A DNA stretch of 64,000 nucleotides from Oligoflexales bacterium. GTDB lineage: Bacteria; Myxococcota_A; UBA9042; DTJE01. The stretch lies in contig DUVQ01000180.1 of assembly GCA_012840965.1 (NCBI GenBank), positions 1 through 64,000 on the forward strand, in the 5' to 3' direction. Below the pieces are notes generated by a model that was not told where the DNA came from, made no database searches, and saw only the letters and a list, made by a program, of their open reading frames with translations. Shown piece by piece: positions 49,282 to 57,897 of the stretch; the stretch's first letter is position 1, and every line of letters begins with the position of its first letter. The position numbers and the translations under genes were made by a program.

Positions 49282-50325
49282 ATGAACAAAGGCCTAGTTT
49301 TTAAGTTTTCGTTTACCATGGCTCTGATGCTGGTTTTGTTGGGACAACAGGCAAATGCAGAACAAAGTACGGCGCTTACAGACGTCAACCAGCCGCTGCC
49401 AAAGGCTGTTTATGACGCTTTCAAGTCAATTCGCAACGATCCAGACCCAGAACAGTTGGTACAGCATTCGCACTATTGGGTCTCAAATGAATCTGCCCAC
49501 TATGTCTGGCATCCCTTGATCAAGGATTTGGGCGGCGCCTTGATGGGAGTTGGGGCTGACCAGATTTACCTGCTAGCAGGGTGGAGCAGGCCAATCGTCA
49601 TCATCCCCTTGGACTTTGACCGCGAGATTGCTCGTCTGCACTACGCATATGGCGCGGCCTTAATGACCGCCAAGACCCCAAAAGAGTTCATCGCCATGTG
49701 GTCCAAGGGCAAGGAAGCAGAGTTTTTGGCAGCCATTCAGACTCATTTTGCATCTGATGCTGACGCAATATCAAAGGCTTACCAACGTGGCCGTAAAAGC
49801 GTTCACGGACGTTTAAGGCGGGTCGCCAAGAAATATAAAGAGCTTGGAATTCCAACGTTTTTAACCACTCAGGCCGATTATGAATACATCCAGACCATGT
49901 GGAAGAACCAACGTGTTTTTCCGGTCTGCGGTGATTTAACTGCTGACCGCGCAGTACTTGATCTAGCCAAGGCACTAAACCAAACAGGCATCAAGTTACA
50001 GATTTACTATCCCTCAAACGCCGAGCACTATTTCCCCTACGACGCAAAGTACCGTCGCAACATGCTGGCCCTCCCATTCGGTGACACCGGCGTCGTCTTA
50101 CGCACCCGCCAAATGGGATTCCTAGGTCTAGCCGAAGAAGGCGACTACCACTACAACATCCAATCAGGCGCAAACTTCCACTACTGGCTAAAAAACACCA
50201 GAATTCCCGACCAATACAGAATGCTAAGGCAAAGGACCAAGACAGACACCCCCGGATTGTCGGTCATGGACAAAGAGCCATCCCCGGCCAAGAAGCCGCC
50301 AGAGATTGCAGAGATGCCGGAGTAG
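49282..50325 (+). CDS. Conserved hypothetical secreted protein (LIC_10091-like)
   Basis: Signal peptide; GGALMGVGADQIYLLAGWSRP; ATG 49282 with RBS ggaggg. Confidence 0.55.
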   Translation: MNKGLVFKFSFTMALMLVLLGQQANAEQSTALTDVNQPLPKAVYDAFKSIRNDPDPEQLVQHSHYWVSNESAHYVWHPLIKDLGGALMGVGADQIYLLAGWSRPIVIIPLDFDREIARLHYAYGAALMTAKTPKEFIAMWSKGKEAEFLAAIQTHFASDADAISKAYQRGRKSVHGRLRRVAKKYKELGIPTFLTTQADYEYIQTMWKNQRVFPVCGDLTADRAVLDLAKALNQTGIKLQIYYPSNAEHYFPYDAKYRRNMLALPFGDTGVVLRTRQMGFLGLAEEGDYHYNIQSGANFHYWLKNTRIPDQYRMLRQRTKTDTPGLSVMDKEPSPAKKPPEIAEMPE

Positions 50326-50358
50326 GGCTGGGGCAGGAGACAGGGGCTGGGACGGGGA
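50326..50358. repeat. G-rich hexamer repeat abutting stop codons of both convergent genes
   Basis: TAG-ggctggggcaggagacaggggctgggacgggga-TCA. Confidence 0.85.
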
Positions 50359-51309
50359 TCAAGGGCGGTACAGCAACGTCACCCACGAGTCTTCAGTCAT
50401 GGAAGCGTGTCTTTTCAGGCCGTGTGCTTGAATCTCACGATCTACGGTCTCTTCATGCTCAGCCAAAATGCCCGACAAGATTAACCAACCACCATCTGCT
50501 ACCGCCTGACAGATCGGCTTTGCCAGTCGAACAATTGTATGGGCGACCAGATTCGCCACCACAACATCGAACTGCCCCTCACCACTGCCAACCCCAGCGC
50601 TAGTAACCGTCATCCGATCAGCCACACCATTTCTTACGGCATTCTCACGAGCCTCAGCTAGGGCATCCAAATCAACCTCAATGCCCACAGCCCTCTTGAC
50701 CCCCAACAACAACGCCCCAATCGCCAAAATCCCAGACCCAGTCCCAACATCCAGCAAACTATCTACAGTCGTTTTCTCAACAATTTCCTCAATCAATGAC
50801 AGACAGGACGCCGTTGTAAAATGCGTCCCAGTCCCAAACGCCATTCCAGGATCAATCCGCATCACAATGCGATCAGTCTCAGGAGGCTCTTCCCAGGAAG
50901 GACAAACCATAAGCCGCATTCCAATCGCAGTAGGTTTCCAAGTCGCCTTCCAGTTCGCGTTCCAGTCCTGCGCCGGCACATTCTCAATCGAAACTTTATG
51001 CGCCAAAATGCCTGGAAACCTAGCCTCCAGCCTTTGCAAGAAGCCCTGGAAATCATTTTCCAAACTCAGGTATGACTTTGGTAACCAAGCAGTAAGATCC
51101 ACCTTCCCGGACTTGTTTTTAGGGGCCTCCCCCCACCACTCAGACGGGTCTCCTGAAATAACTTCCCCCTCGCCATCAGCAGGAAAAAGCCCCGGATAAC
51201 TCTCCTGAACCCCAGAAGCACCAGCCTCAAGCAACCAATCAACCACCAAGTCCTGGGCAGCCACTGGAACAGTAACGGTCAACTCAACCCACTCTTGATT
51301 CTCAGCCAT
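50359..51309 (-). CDS. prmA: Ribosomal protein L11 methyltransferase
   Basis: DPGMAFGTGTHFTTASCLSLIE; LLDVGTGSGILAIGALLLG; VVANLVAHTIVRL. Confidence 0.92.
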   Translation of the reverse strand: MAENQEWVELTVTVPVAAQDLVVDWLLEAGASGVQESYPGLFPADGEGEVISGDPSEWWGEAPKNKSGKVDLTAWLPKSYLSLENDFQGFLQRLEARFPGILAHKVSIENVPAQDWNANWKATWKPTAIGMRLMVCPSWEEPPETDRIVMRIDPGMAFGTGTHFTTASCLSLIEEIVEKTTVDSLLDVGTGSGILAIGALLLGVKRAVGIEVDLDALAEARENAVRNGVADRMTVTSAGVGSGEGQFDVVVANLVAHTIVRLAKPICQAVADGGWLILSGILAEHEETVDREIQAHGLKRHASMTEDSWVTLLYRP

Positions 51310-51422
51310 GAAACAAACTCACGAAAACGCCACGGTAAAGTATCCAGCCCAGCACAAACAAGTCAAGGCTGGCGGTGGCGTTGTAATCATTTGTAGCTCT
51401 GGTGAGGATGTCATAATTTCCT

Positions 51423-51507
51423 CAAACACTTGAATGAAAGTCCCACAAACACTTGAATGAAAATCCCTCAAACACTTGAATGAAAGTTGTTCAAATGTTT
51501 GAAAACA
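51423..51507. repeat. Array R1: four direct repeats, 23-bp period (CAAACACTTGAATGAAA core), over the ATPase-1 promoter
   Basis: Core copies start at 51423, 51446, 51469 (identical 17-mers) and 51492 (degenerate). Confidence 0.95.
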
Positions 51508-51516
51508 TGTTATAAC
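51487..51516 (+). promoter_or_regulatory. Putative sigma70-like promoter for ATPase 1
   Basis: TTGTTC 51487-51492, 18-bp spacer, TATAAC 51511-51516; the last repeat overlaps it. Confidence 0.5.
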
Positions 51517-51544
51517 CCGTTTGGTTAGGAATGAGGCGAGACTT

Positions 51545-52816
51545 ATGAAGAAGTATTTGCCAAGGATTATAGATAAATTACTGAGTGAGAGATTAGAAGC
51601 CAAAGGAGCTGTTTTATTGGAGGGCCCCAAATGGTGTGGTAAGACTACCAGTGCCAAACAGATTGCAGCTAGTTTCATATCAATGGATCAACCTGAAATG
51701 ATTAAGCAATATCAATCTATGGCTGAGCTTTCTCCGCTGGCACTATTGGAGGGTGAGACTCCGAGGTTAATAGACGAGTGGCAAATAGCTCCAAATTTAT
51801 GGAATGCGGTTAGATATGAGGTTGATCAGAGAGATGAATTTGGCCAATTCATTTTAACAGGTTCTGCCGTTCCCGCAGAAATAGGTGAGTCTATGCACAC
51901 AGGGACCGGCAGGATTTCAAGACTTTATATGAGACCTATGAGTTTGTATGAGTCTGAGGATTCAAACGGCAAAGTTACAATCAGAGATCTATTCGCAAAT
52001 CAGGAAATATCTGCTAAGAGCGATACCGATTTGGAGGAAATTGCATTCTTGATTTGTAGGGGAGGTTGGCCTAAAGCGGTCGGTTTAGCTGAGAGGTTGG
52101 CTCTTTTTCAGGCCATAGACTATTTCGACACCGTTGTCTCTGCTGACATAAGCAGGGTAGATTCTGTGAGAAGAGATAAGGAAAAAGCTAAAAGGTTCCT
52201 AAAATCCTATGCAAGGAATGTCGCAACCAGGGCCACCTTGGAGACTATTAGGCAAGATGTATTGGCTAATCATTCCGGTACGTTTGACCCTGTTACGCTC
52301 TATTCATATAGGGATGCGCTAACTAAAATCTTTGTTATTGAGGATTTACCGGCTTGGAATCCGAATTTAAGGTCCAAGGTTGCTATTAGGACAACAGATA
52401 CGAGATATTTCGTCGATCCCTCAATTGCTACTGCAGCCTTGCAACTCAGCCCAAAGGATTTGTTAAACGATTTAAACACCATGGGGCTCGTTTTTGAAAA
52501 TCTGTGTGTGCGCGATTTAAGAATATATGCTGACTACCTAAATGGCAGTATTTATCAGTACAGAGATAGCAATGGCTTGGAATGCGACGCAGTAATTCAC
52601 TTGAGAGACGGTTCTTATGGCCTGATTGAAATAAAATTGGGCGGAGACAGCTTGATTGAAGAGGGCGCAGAAAACTTGAAAGAACTGGCCTCAAAGATAG
52701 ATACAAATAAAATGAAAAAACCCGCGTTTATGCTCGTGTTATGTGCCAAGGTGCCCTTTGCGTATAGAAGAAAAGATGGTGTGTACATAGCGCCGATTAC
52801 TTGCTTGAAACCATAG
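51545..52816 (+). CDS. AAA+ ATPase with DUF4143 (COG1373-like), paralog 1
   Basis: LLEGPKWCGKTTSAKQ, PRLIDEWQIAPNLW, TGTGRISRLYMRPMSLYES, LECDAVIHLRDGSYGLIEIKLG; internal ATG preferred to the TTG at 51521. Confidence 0.9.
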   Translation: MKKYLPRIIDKLLSERLEAKGAVLLEGPKWCGKTTSAKQIAASFISMDQPEMIKQYQSMAELSPLALLEGETPRLIDEWQIAPNLWNAVRYEVDQRDEFGQFILTGSAVPAEIGESMHTGTGRISRLYMRPMSLYESEDSNGKVTIRDLFANQEISAKSDTDLEEIAFLICRGGWPKAVGLAERLALFQAIDYFDTVVSADISRVDSVRRDKEKAKRFLKSYARNVATRATLETIRQDVLANHSGTFDPVTLYSYRDALTKIFVIEDLPAWNPNLRSKVAIRTTDTRYFVDPSIATAALQLSPKDLLNDLNTMGLVFENLCVRDLRIYADYLNGSIYQYRDSNGLECDAVIHLRDGSYGLIEIKLGGDSLIEEGAENLKELASKIDTNKMKKPAFMLVLCAKVPFAYRRKDGVYIAPITCLKP

Positions 52817-52848
52817 AACGCAAAAGAGGATGCAAATGTTAATAATCA

Positions 52849-52940
52849 GCAAATTCGACCGAACAGATATCGAAAATCTGACCAAATAGAATTTGCAAAT
52901 TTAACCGAATAGAAATTCAAAATATGACCGATTTGTGATA
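52849..52940. repeat. Array R2: four direct repeats, 23-bp period (GCAAATTYGACCGAATAGAAATT)
   Basis: Units 52849-52871, 52872-52894, 52895-52917, 52918-52940. Confidence 0.93.
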
Positions 52941-52944
52941 TTCT
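52916..52944 (+). promoter_or_regulatory. Putative promoter for ATPase 2
   Basis: TTCAAA 52916-52921, 17 bp, TATTCT 52939-52944; GTGATATTCT shared with the ATPase-3 promoter region. Confidence 0.4.
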
Positions 52945-52961
52945 CTTCTCAGGAGGATGTT

Positions 52962-54236
52962 ATGGACAACCGGATATATTTGCCAAGATTGGTAGATAAG
53001 CAAGTTGCGCTCAATTTAAGAGCCTTCGGGGCAATTTGTATTGAAGGCGCTAAATGGTGTGGGAAAACCTGGACTTCAAGGCACCATTCTAAAAGCGCTA
53101 TATACCTAGGAGATCCCAGTGAAAACTTTCAAAATAAAGAGCTTATGAAACTGGCGCCTAAAATAGCTTTGGATGGAGAAGTTCCGAGATTAATTGACGA
53201 ATGGCAGGAACTTCCTTCGGTTTGGGATATGGTAAGACATGAAGTGGACAAAAGAGGGAGAAAGGGACAGTTTATCCTGACCGGTTCATCTACTCCGGTG
53301 CAAAAAGGGATACTGCACAGTGGCGCCGGAAGGATTTCCACCATTAGAATGAGACCGATGTCTTTATTTGAATCTAAAGATTCATCGGGGCAGGTTTCTT
53401 TGCAGTCAATTTTTGATGGAACATTTGAAGCAACAGCTAGTCCGAAAACTGATTTGCAGACACTTATAGAATTGACAATTCGAGGTGGATGGCCGGGTAG
53501 TTTAGGTTTAAGTTATGAAGAATACAGCATAATTCCCAAAGAATATATAAGTTCGATAGTAAACCATGACATCTATAGATTGGAAGGAATCAATAGAGAC
53601 TCAAAGAAGATGCACCGCTTGCTAAAATCTCTTGCGAGAAATGAGTCGACAACGGCTTCAATATCCACTTTGAGAGAAGATTCCAAAGAATATCAGGATG
53701 ATACTCTCGACAATGATACAATCTCGACATATTTAACCCTATTTGAAAGACTGTTCTTAATTGATAATCAGAAAGCTTTTTCAAGCAATATAAGATCGGC
53801 AACTCGTATTAAGCAGTCAGATAAAAGACATTTTGTAGATCCGTCTTTGGCCATTGCTTTATTAGAAGCAAGCTATGATGACTTGTTGAATGATTTAAAC
53901 ACCTTTGGTTTTATGTTTGAAGCTCTTTGTGAAAGAGATTTAAGAATATATGCTGAAAGTTTAGGAGGCGGGTTATATCACTATCAGGATTATAAAAACA
54001 GGGAAATCGATGCGGTTGTCCAATTGGAAGATGGCAGGTGGGGAGCTTTTGAAATTAAATTGGGAGCGGACGCTATTGATAATGCGGCAAAATCGTTAGT
54101 AAAAATACGGGATGCGTTAAAGGCAGAAGGTGCCAGAATTCCGGATGTTTTGGTTGTTATCTGTGGTCTAAGTAGTTTTGCTTATCGGCGGGAAGACGGA
54201 GTCTATGTTGTGCCGATTACAGTGCTGGGACCTTAA
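52962..54236 (+). CDS. AAA+ ATPase with DUF4143 (COG1373-like), paralog 2
   Basis: CIEGAKWCGKTWTSRH, PRLIDEWQELPSVWD, SGAGRISTIRMRPMSLFES, REIDAVVQLEDGRWGAFEIKLG; RBS aggagg. Confidence 0.9.
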   Translation: MDNRIYLPRLVDKQVALNLRAFGAICIEGAKWCGKTWTSRHHSKSAIYLGDPSENFQNKELMKLAPKIALDGEVPRLIDEWQELPSVWDMVRHEVDKRGRKGQFILTGSSTPVQKGILHSGAGRISTIRMRPMSLFESKDSSGQVSLQSIFDGTFEATASPKTDLQTLIELTIRGGWPGSLGLSYEEYSIIPKEYISSIVNHDIYRLEGINRDSKKMHRLLKSLARNESTTASISTLREDSKEYQDDTLDNDTISTYLTLFERLFLIDNQKAFSSNIRSATRIKQSDKRHFVDPSLAIALLEASYDDLLNDLNTFGFMFEALCERDLRIYAESLGGGLYHYQDYKNREIDAVVQLEDGRWGAFEIKLGADAIDNAAKSLVKIRDALKAEGARIPDVLVVICGLSSFAYRREDGVYVVPITVLGP

Positions 54237-54257
54237 GAAGGAAAAATCTAAAATTCA

Positions 54258-54349
54258 GATTTTTTGGTAACAGAGTTGTGTATTTCTTGGTAATAGGGCC
54301 GTGTATTTTTTGCCATCGAAATCGTTGATTTTTTGGTAATGTGATATTC
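54258..54349. repeat. Array R3: four direct repeats, 23-bp period (KATTTTTTGGTAAT core)
   Basis: Units start at 54258, 54281, 54304, 54327. Confidence 0.92.
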
Positions 54350-54389
54350 TAATATGTCCACGTGCTCAATATCGCTATGAGGTGGCGTA

Positions 54390-55643
54390 ATGAAAACTTT
54401 AAACTACCGGAAAAGATTGATTGAATCTCAAATCAAAAAAAAGATGTCTTATAGTGGCGGAATAGTTATTGAAGGAGCAAAGTGGGTTGGGAAATCTACG
54501 ACGGCCGGCATTTTTTCTAATACAGTTATAAAGTTGCAAGACCCTCTGATAAAAAAGAAGTATCAAATTTTAGCCACCATATCAAAAGATGAAGTTTTAA
54601 AAGGCGAAAAACCTGTATTGTTTGATGAATGGCAAGAAGTCCCCGAAATTTGGGATTTTATTCGTCTTGATATCGATGAAAACAACTATAAAGGGGCCTA
54701 TCTTTTGACCGGATCAACGAAGAAGCAAAACATAAAAACTTCACATACAGGAACAGGAAGGATTAATTCTGTTTACATGCGCCCTATGAGTTTGTATGAG
54801 AGCGGAGAATCCAACGGACTGATTTCTTTAAAAGATTTATTTTCAAAGCCTAAACTTATACCGATTATGTCCGGTATTACAATTGATGATATAGCACATT
54901 GCATCTGTAGAGGCGGTTGGCCGGGAAGCTTGGACTTAAGTAAAGACATACAATTAGAAGTTCCCAAAGATTTGCTTGAAAGTATTATTGGAAGAGATGT
55001 GGATGAAGTTGACGGAATAGTTAAAGATAAAGAAAAGTTAAGAAAGATAGTAAAGAGTTACGCTAGAAACATTTCTACATTGGCTGCAAATTCCACTATT
55101 TACAACGATCAATCATATGAAGTTATTGTAAACCCTAAGACCTTTGACACATATATGAATTCCTTAAAAAGATTATTCATTATAGAAGATGTTTTGCCCT
55201 GGTCTCAAAACATCAGAAGCTCAGCTAGACTTAGAAAAGGAAGTAAAAGGCAATTTGTTGATCCCAGCATTGCTGTTGCCGCTTTAGGACTATCACCTGA
55301 GAAATTAAAAAAAGATTTCGAGACATTCGGCTTTTTATTTGAATCAATTGCGACAAGAGATATTAGGGTTTATGCGGAAGAAATTGAAGGAACGGTTTAC
55401 TATTATAACGACACAACAGGCCTTGAAGTAGATTTGATTGTTGAGTTGAATGATGGAAGGTGGGGGGGGATAGAGGTAAAGTTAGGAGAAAATGAAGTTG
55501 ATAAAGCAAGTGCCAATTTAATAAAACTGGCTGATATTTCTGCAGTTAAACCGTCTTTCCTTATGGTGCTGACAAATGCTCAACTGGCCTATCAAAGGCC
55601 TGATGGTGTTTATGTGATACCGCTTGGATGTTTGAAGTCTTGA
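54390..55643 (+). CDS. AAA+ ATPase with DUF4143 (COG1373-like), paralog 3
   Basis: VIEGAKWVGKSTTAGI, PVLFDEWQEVPEIWD, TGTGRINSVYMRPMSLYES, LEVDLIVELNDGRWGGIEVKLG. Confidence 0.9.
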   Translation: MKTLNYRKRLIESQIKKKMSYSGGIVIEGAKWVGKSTTAGIFSNTVIKLQDPLIKKKYQILATISKDEVLKGEKPVLFDEWQEVPEIWDFIRLDIDENNYKGAYLLTGSTKKQNIKTSHTGTGRINSVYMRPMSLYESGESNGLISLKDLFSKPKLIPIMSGITIDDIAHCICRGGWPGSLDLSKDIQLEVPKDLLESIIGRDVDEVDGIVKDKEKLRKIVKSYARNISTLAANSTIYNDQSYEVIVNPKTFDTYMNSLKRLFIIEDVLPWSQNIRSSARLRKGSKRQFVDPSIAVAALGLSPEKLKKDFETFGFLFESIATRDIRVYAEEIEGTVYYYNDTTGLEVDLIVELNDGRWGGIEVKLGENEVDKASANLIKLADISAVKPSFLMVLTNAQLAYQRPDGVYVIPLGCLKS

Positions 55644-55681
55644 TGAGTTTGATTCTTAACCCTTAAGCTGCCAGATTCCAT

Positions 55682-55701
55682 CGAGCGCCAAAGCTCGTTT
55701 T
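55682..55701 (+). terminator. Possible small rho-independent terminator between ATPases 3 and 4
   Basis: CGAGC-gccaaa-GCTCG-TTTT; short stem. Confidence 0.35.
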
Positions 55702-55715
55702 GGGGGTCAGGATAT

Positions 55716-55820
55716 GAATAATTTCTCGATAAATTGCAAAAAGCATAGGAATAATTTAGAGATTATTGCAAAAATGGCATGAATAATTCTTAAATAATTG
55801 CAAAAACCATAGGAATGTTG
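55716..55820. repeat. Array R4: direct repeats, 32-bp period (GAATAATT...TTGCAAAAA)
   Basis: TTGCAAAAA G positions 55736, 55768, 55800; GAATAAT/GAATGTT at 55716, 55749, 55781, 55813. Confidence 0.92.
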
Positions 55821-55846
55821 TGAAATCGTGCCAGGAGGTGTGCTTT

Positions 55847-57169
55847 ATGAAACGGGAAATTATGAAAGACCTTGTTTCTTGGAAAAGTAAGAGAAACAGA
55901 AAGCCACTTCTTTTAACCGGAGTAAGGCAATGCGGTAAAACTTATATCTTAAAAAAATTCGGCGAAGAGCATTTCGATAGTTATGTTTATGTAAACTTGG
56001 AGAGAGATCCGCAAATTGCCGCCATCTTTAATTATGACTACGATACAAAGAGAATTTTGCAAGATATAAGCAATTTAAGCCTTTTGCCGCCAATTGTGCC
56101 GGGCAAAACTCTTTTAATTATAGACGAAATTCAATTGGCGCCTAAAGCCATAACGGCCCTTAAGTATTTTGCGGAAGATATGCCCGAACTGAGCGTAGTA
56201 GGAGCGGGTTCTTTATTGGGGGTATCCATCAGGGAGGAAGGGGCGTCATTTCCCGTAGGCAAAGTGGATCGTTTAGAAATGCATCCTATGAGTTTTAAAG
56301 AATTCTTACTTGAATCCGGCAGCAGGAGAATAGTAGATAGTGTAGAGGACTATGACATAACAAGACCGTTACCGGGCTACATTTTGGAAAACTTGAACAG
56401 GGAATATGTCAATTATCTCTTGGTTGGAGGCATGCCCGAGGCTGTTAAAATTTGGTTTGAAAGCCATAATTTGTCGGAAGTTAATGAGATACAAGACAAT
56501 ATCATCTTGGGTTATGAAAACGATTTTTCAAGGCACAGTCCGCAGAATGAATTGACTAATTTAGAACTTATCTGGAGGTCTATCCCTGAGCAACTTGCGC
56601 AAGATAACAATAAATTCGTGTTTTCAAGGGTGAGAAAATCCGCCAGAGCTAAAGATTTGGAAAAATCAATAGGCTGGCTTATAGATGCCGGGCTTATCCA
56701 TGTAGTCACTAAAGTAGATAATCCGCAAGTTCCCTTATCGTTTTACAGGGACTCCTCGTTTTACAAGATTTATCTGTGCGATGTAGGGCTCTTATCGAGA
56801 ATGGCCGGTTTTACGCTTAAATCCTTGCTCGAAAAAGATGAATCAACAGGCGGGTTTAGGGGATCTTTGACCGAAAACTTTGTGAATAACGAGCTGATTT
56901 CATTAGGATACGAGACTTACTTCTGGAGGTCGGGCAATAGTGCGGAGCTCGACTTTCTGATTGAAGATGACGGGAGAGTTATTCCGATAGAAGTAAAGGC
57001 AAATGTAAATACAAAGGCTAAAAGCTACAACGTGTTTGTAAAAAGATACGAGTGCGAAATTGGTTTTAGGTTTTCGCTAAATTATATTGGAGAAAACAGA
57101 GAGGGAGGCACAAAGACGTATAGTTTGCCGCTATCCTCAGTGTACAGAATTAAAGATTATCTGAAATGA
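55847..57169 (+). CDS. AAA_14/DUF4143 ATPase of a divergent subfamily
   Basis: LLTGVRQCGKTYILKKF, TLLIIDEIQLAPKAI, AGSLLGVSI, AELDFLIEDDGRVIPIEVKAN; RBS caggaggtg. Confidence 0.9.
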   Translation: MKREIMKDLVSWKSKRNRKPLLLTGVRQCGKTYILKKFGEEHFDSYVYVNLERDPQIAAIFNYDYDTKRILQDISNLSLLPPIVPGKTLLIIDEIQLAPKAITALKYFAEDMPELSVVGAGSLLGVSIREEGASFPVGKVDRLEMHPMSFKEFLLESGSRRIVDSVEDYDITRPLPGYILENLNREYVNYLLVGGMPEAVKIWFESHNLSEVNEIQDNIILGYENDFSRHSPQNELTNLELIWRSIPEQLAQDNNKFVFSRVRKSARAKDLEKSIGWLIDAGLIHVVTKVDNPQVPLSFYRDSSFYKIYLCDVGLLSRMAGFTLKSLLEKDESTGGFRGSLTENFVNNELISLGYETYFWRSGNSAELDFLIEDDGRVIPIEVKANVNTKAKSYNVFVKRYECEIGFRFSLNYIGENREGGTKTYSLPLSSVYRIKDYLK

Positions 57170-57262
57170 GCCTTTGGAATACCTTGAAACTGATGCGGTG
57201 CGTTTGATGGATATTTTTGATAGACTGCGGCGTCTGCCGTGAGGCGCCAAAGGAACTCTTGA

Positions 57263-57874
57263 ATGTGCAAAAAAACGCTGCCTTTTGTTTTGGTGCTGTT
57301 GGCCTCATGCAGTACCACGCTTGGGTCTGCTGATGAAGAACTGCCCAAGGAAGGCGTGACTGCTCCCATAGTTTGCTCATCAACAAATGATCAACGCCCT
57401 TTGATTGCGTGCCCTGGTATGAATCGCATTGAGGCCAAAACCGCCATTGAAACCTTGACGATGACTGGCGAAATAGCGGGGGCGGCTCTTGGGGTCGAGG
57501 CGCGTTGGGCTGGCGTGATTCGAGGTGCTGGGATAGGGGGCGATGGCAGGCCCAGCGCTGACAATCTGGCTGGATACGTGGCCATCTGGTGTGATGGTGA
57601 AGGCGAGTTGCTTTTTGATACGTCCGGTGCTGCCTGCAGGATCCACAATGCTTGTGGCTGTGTTGCAAATGAAACTTGCAGGGTTAGCTGCCCTGAAGCG
57701 GCGGCGTTTCCTAGATTAGACGCGGGTGAGGCCATAACGGCGGCCTATCCAGATGCTCTGGAAAACGATGTGTTCCAAGTCGAGTATGATTTGCGCGACG
57801 CTGCAGGCTGGAAAGTCAAAAAATCGGGAGATTCAGATTGGATTTTGGTTCCAGACGCTGAACCTGTGCCTTAA
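57263..57874 (+). CDS. Hypothetical Cys-containing lipoprotein
   Basis: MCKKTLPFVLVLLASCST lipobox. Confidence 0.6.
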   Translation: MCKKTLPFVLVLLASCSTTLGSADEELPKEGVTAPIVCSSTNDQRPLIACPGMNRIEAKTAIETLTMTGEIAGAALGVEARWAGVIRGAGIGGDGRPSADNLAGYVAIWCDGEGELLFDTSGAACRIHNACGCVANETCRVSCPEAAAFPRLDAGEAITAAYPDALENDVFQVEYDLRDAAGWKVKKSGDSDWILVPDAEPVP

Positions 57875-57897
57875 AATTGGCCTTTGGAGGAGAACTG

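Noticed and set aside
51423-55820. Repeat arrays R1-R4 as CRISPR arrays
   Set aside because: Units are contiguous or degenerate with no unique spacers of uniform length, and no cas genes are near.
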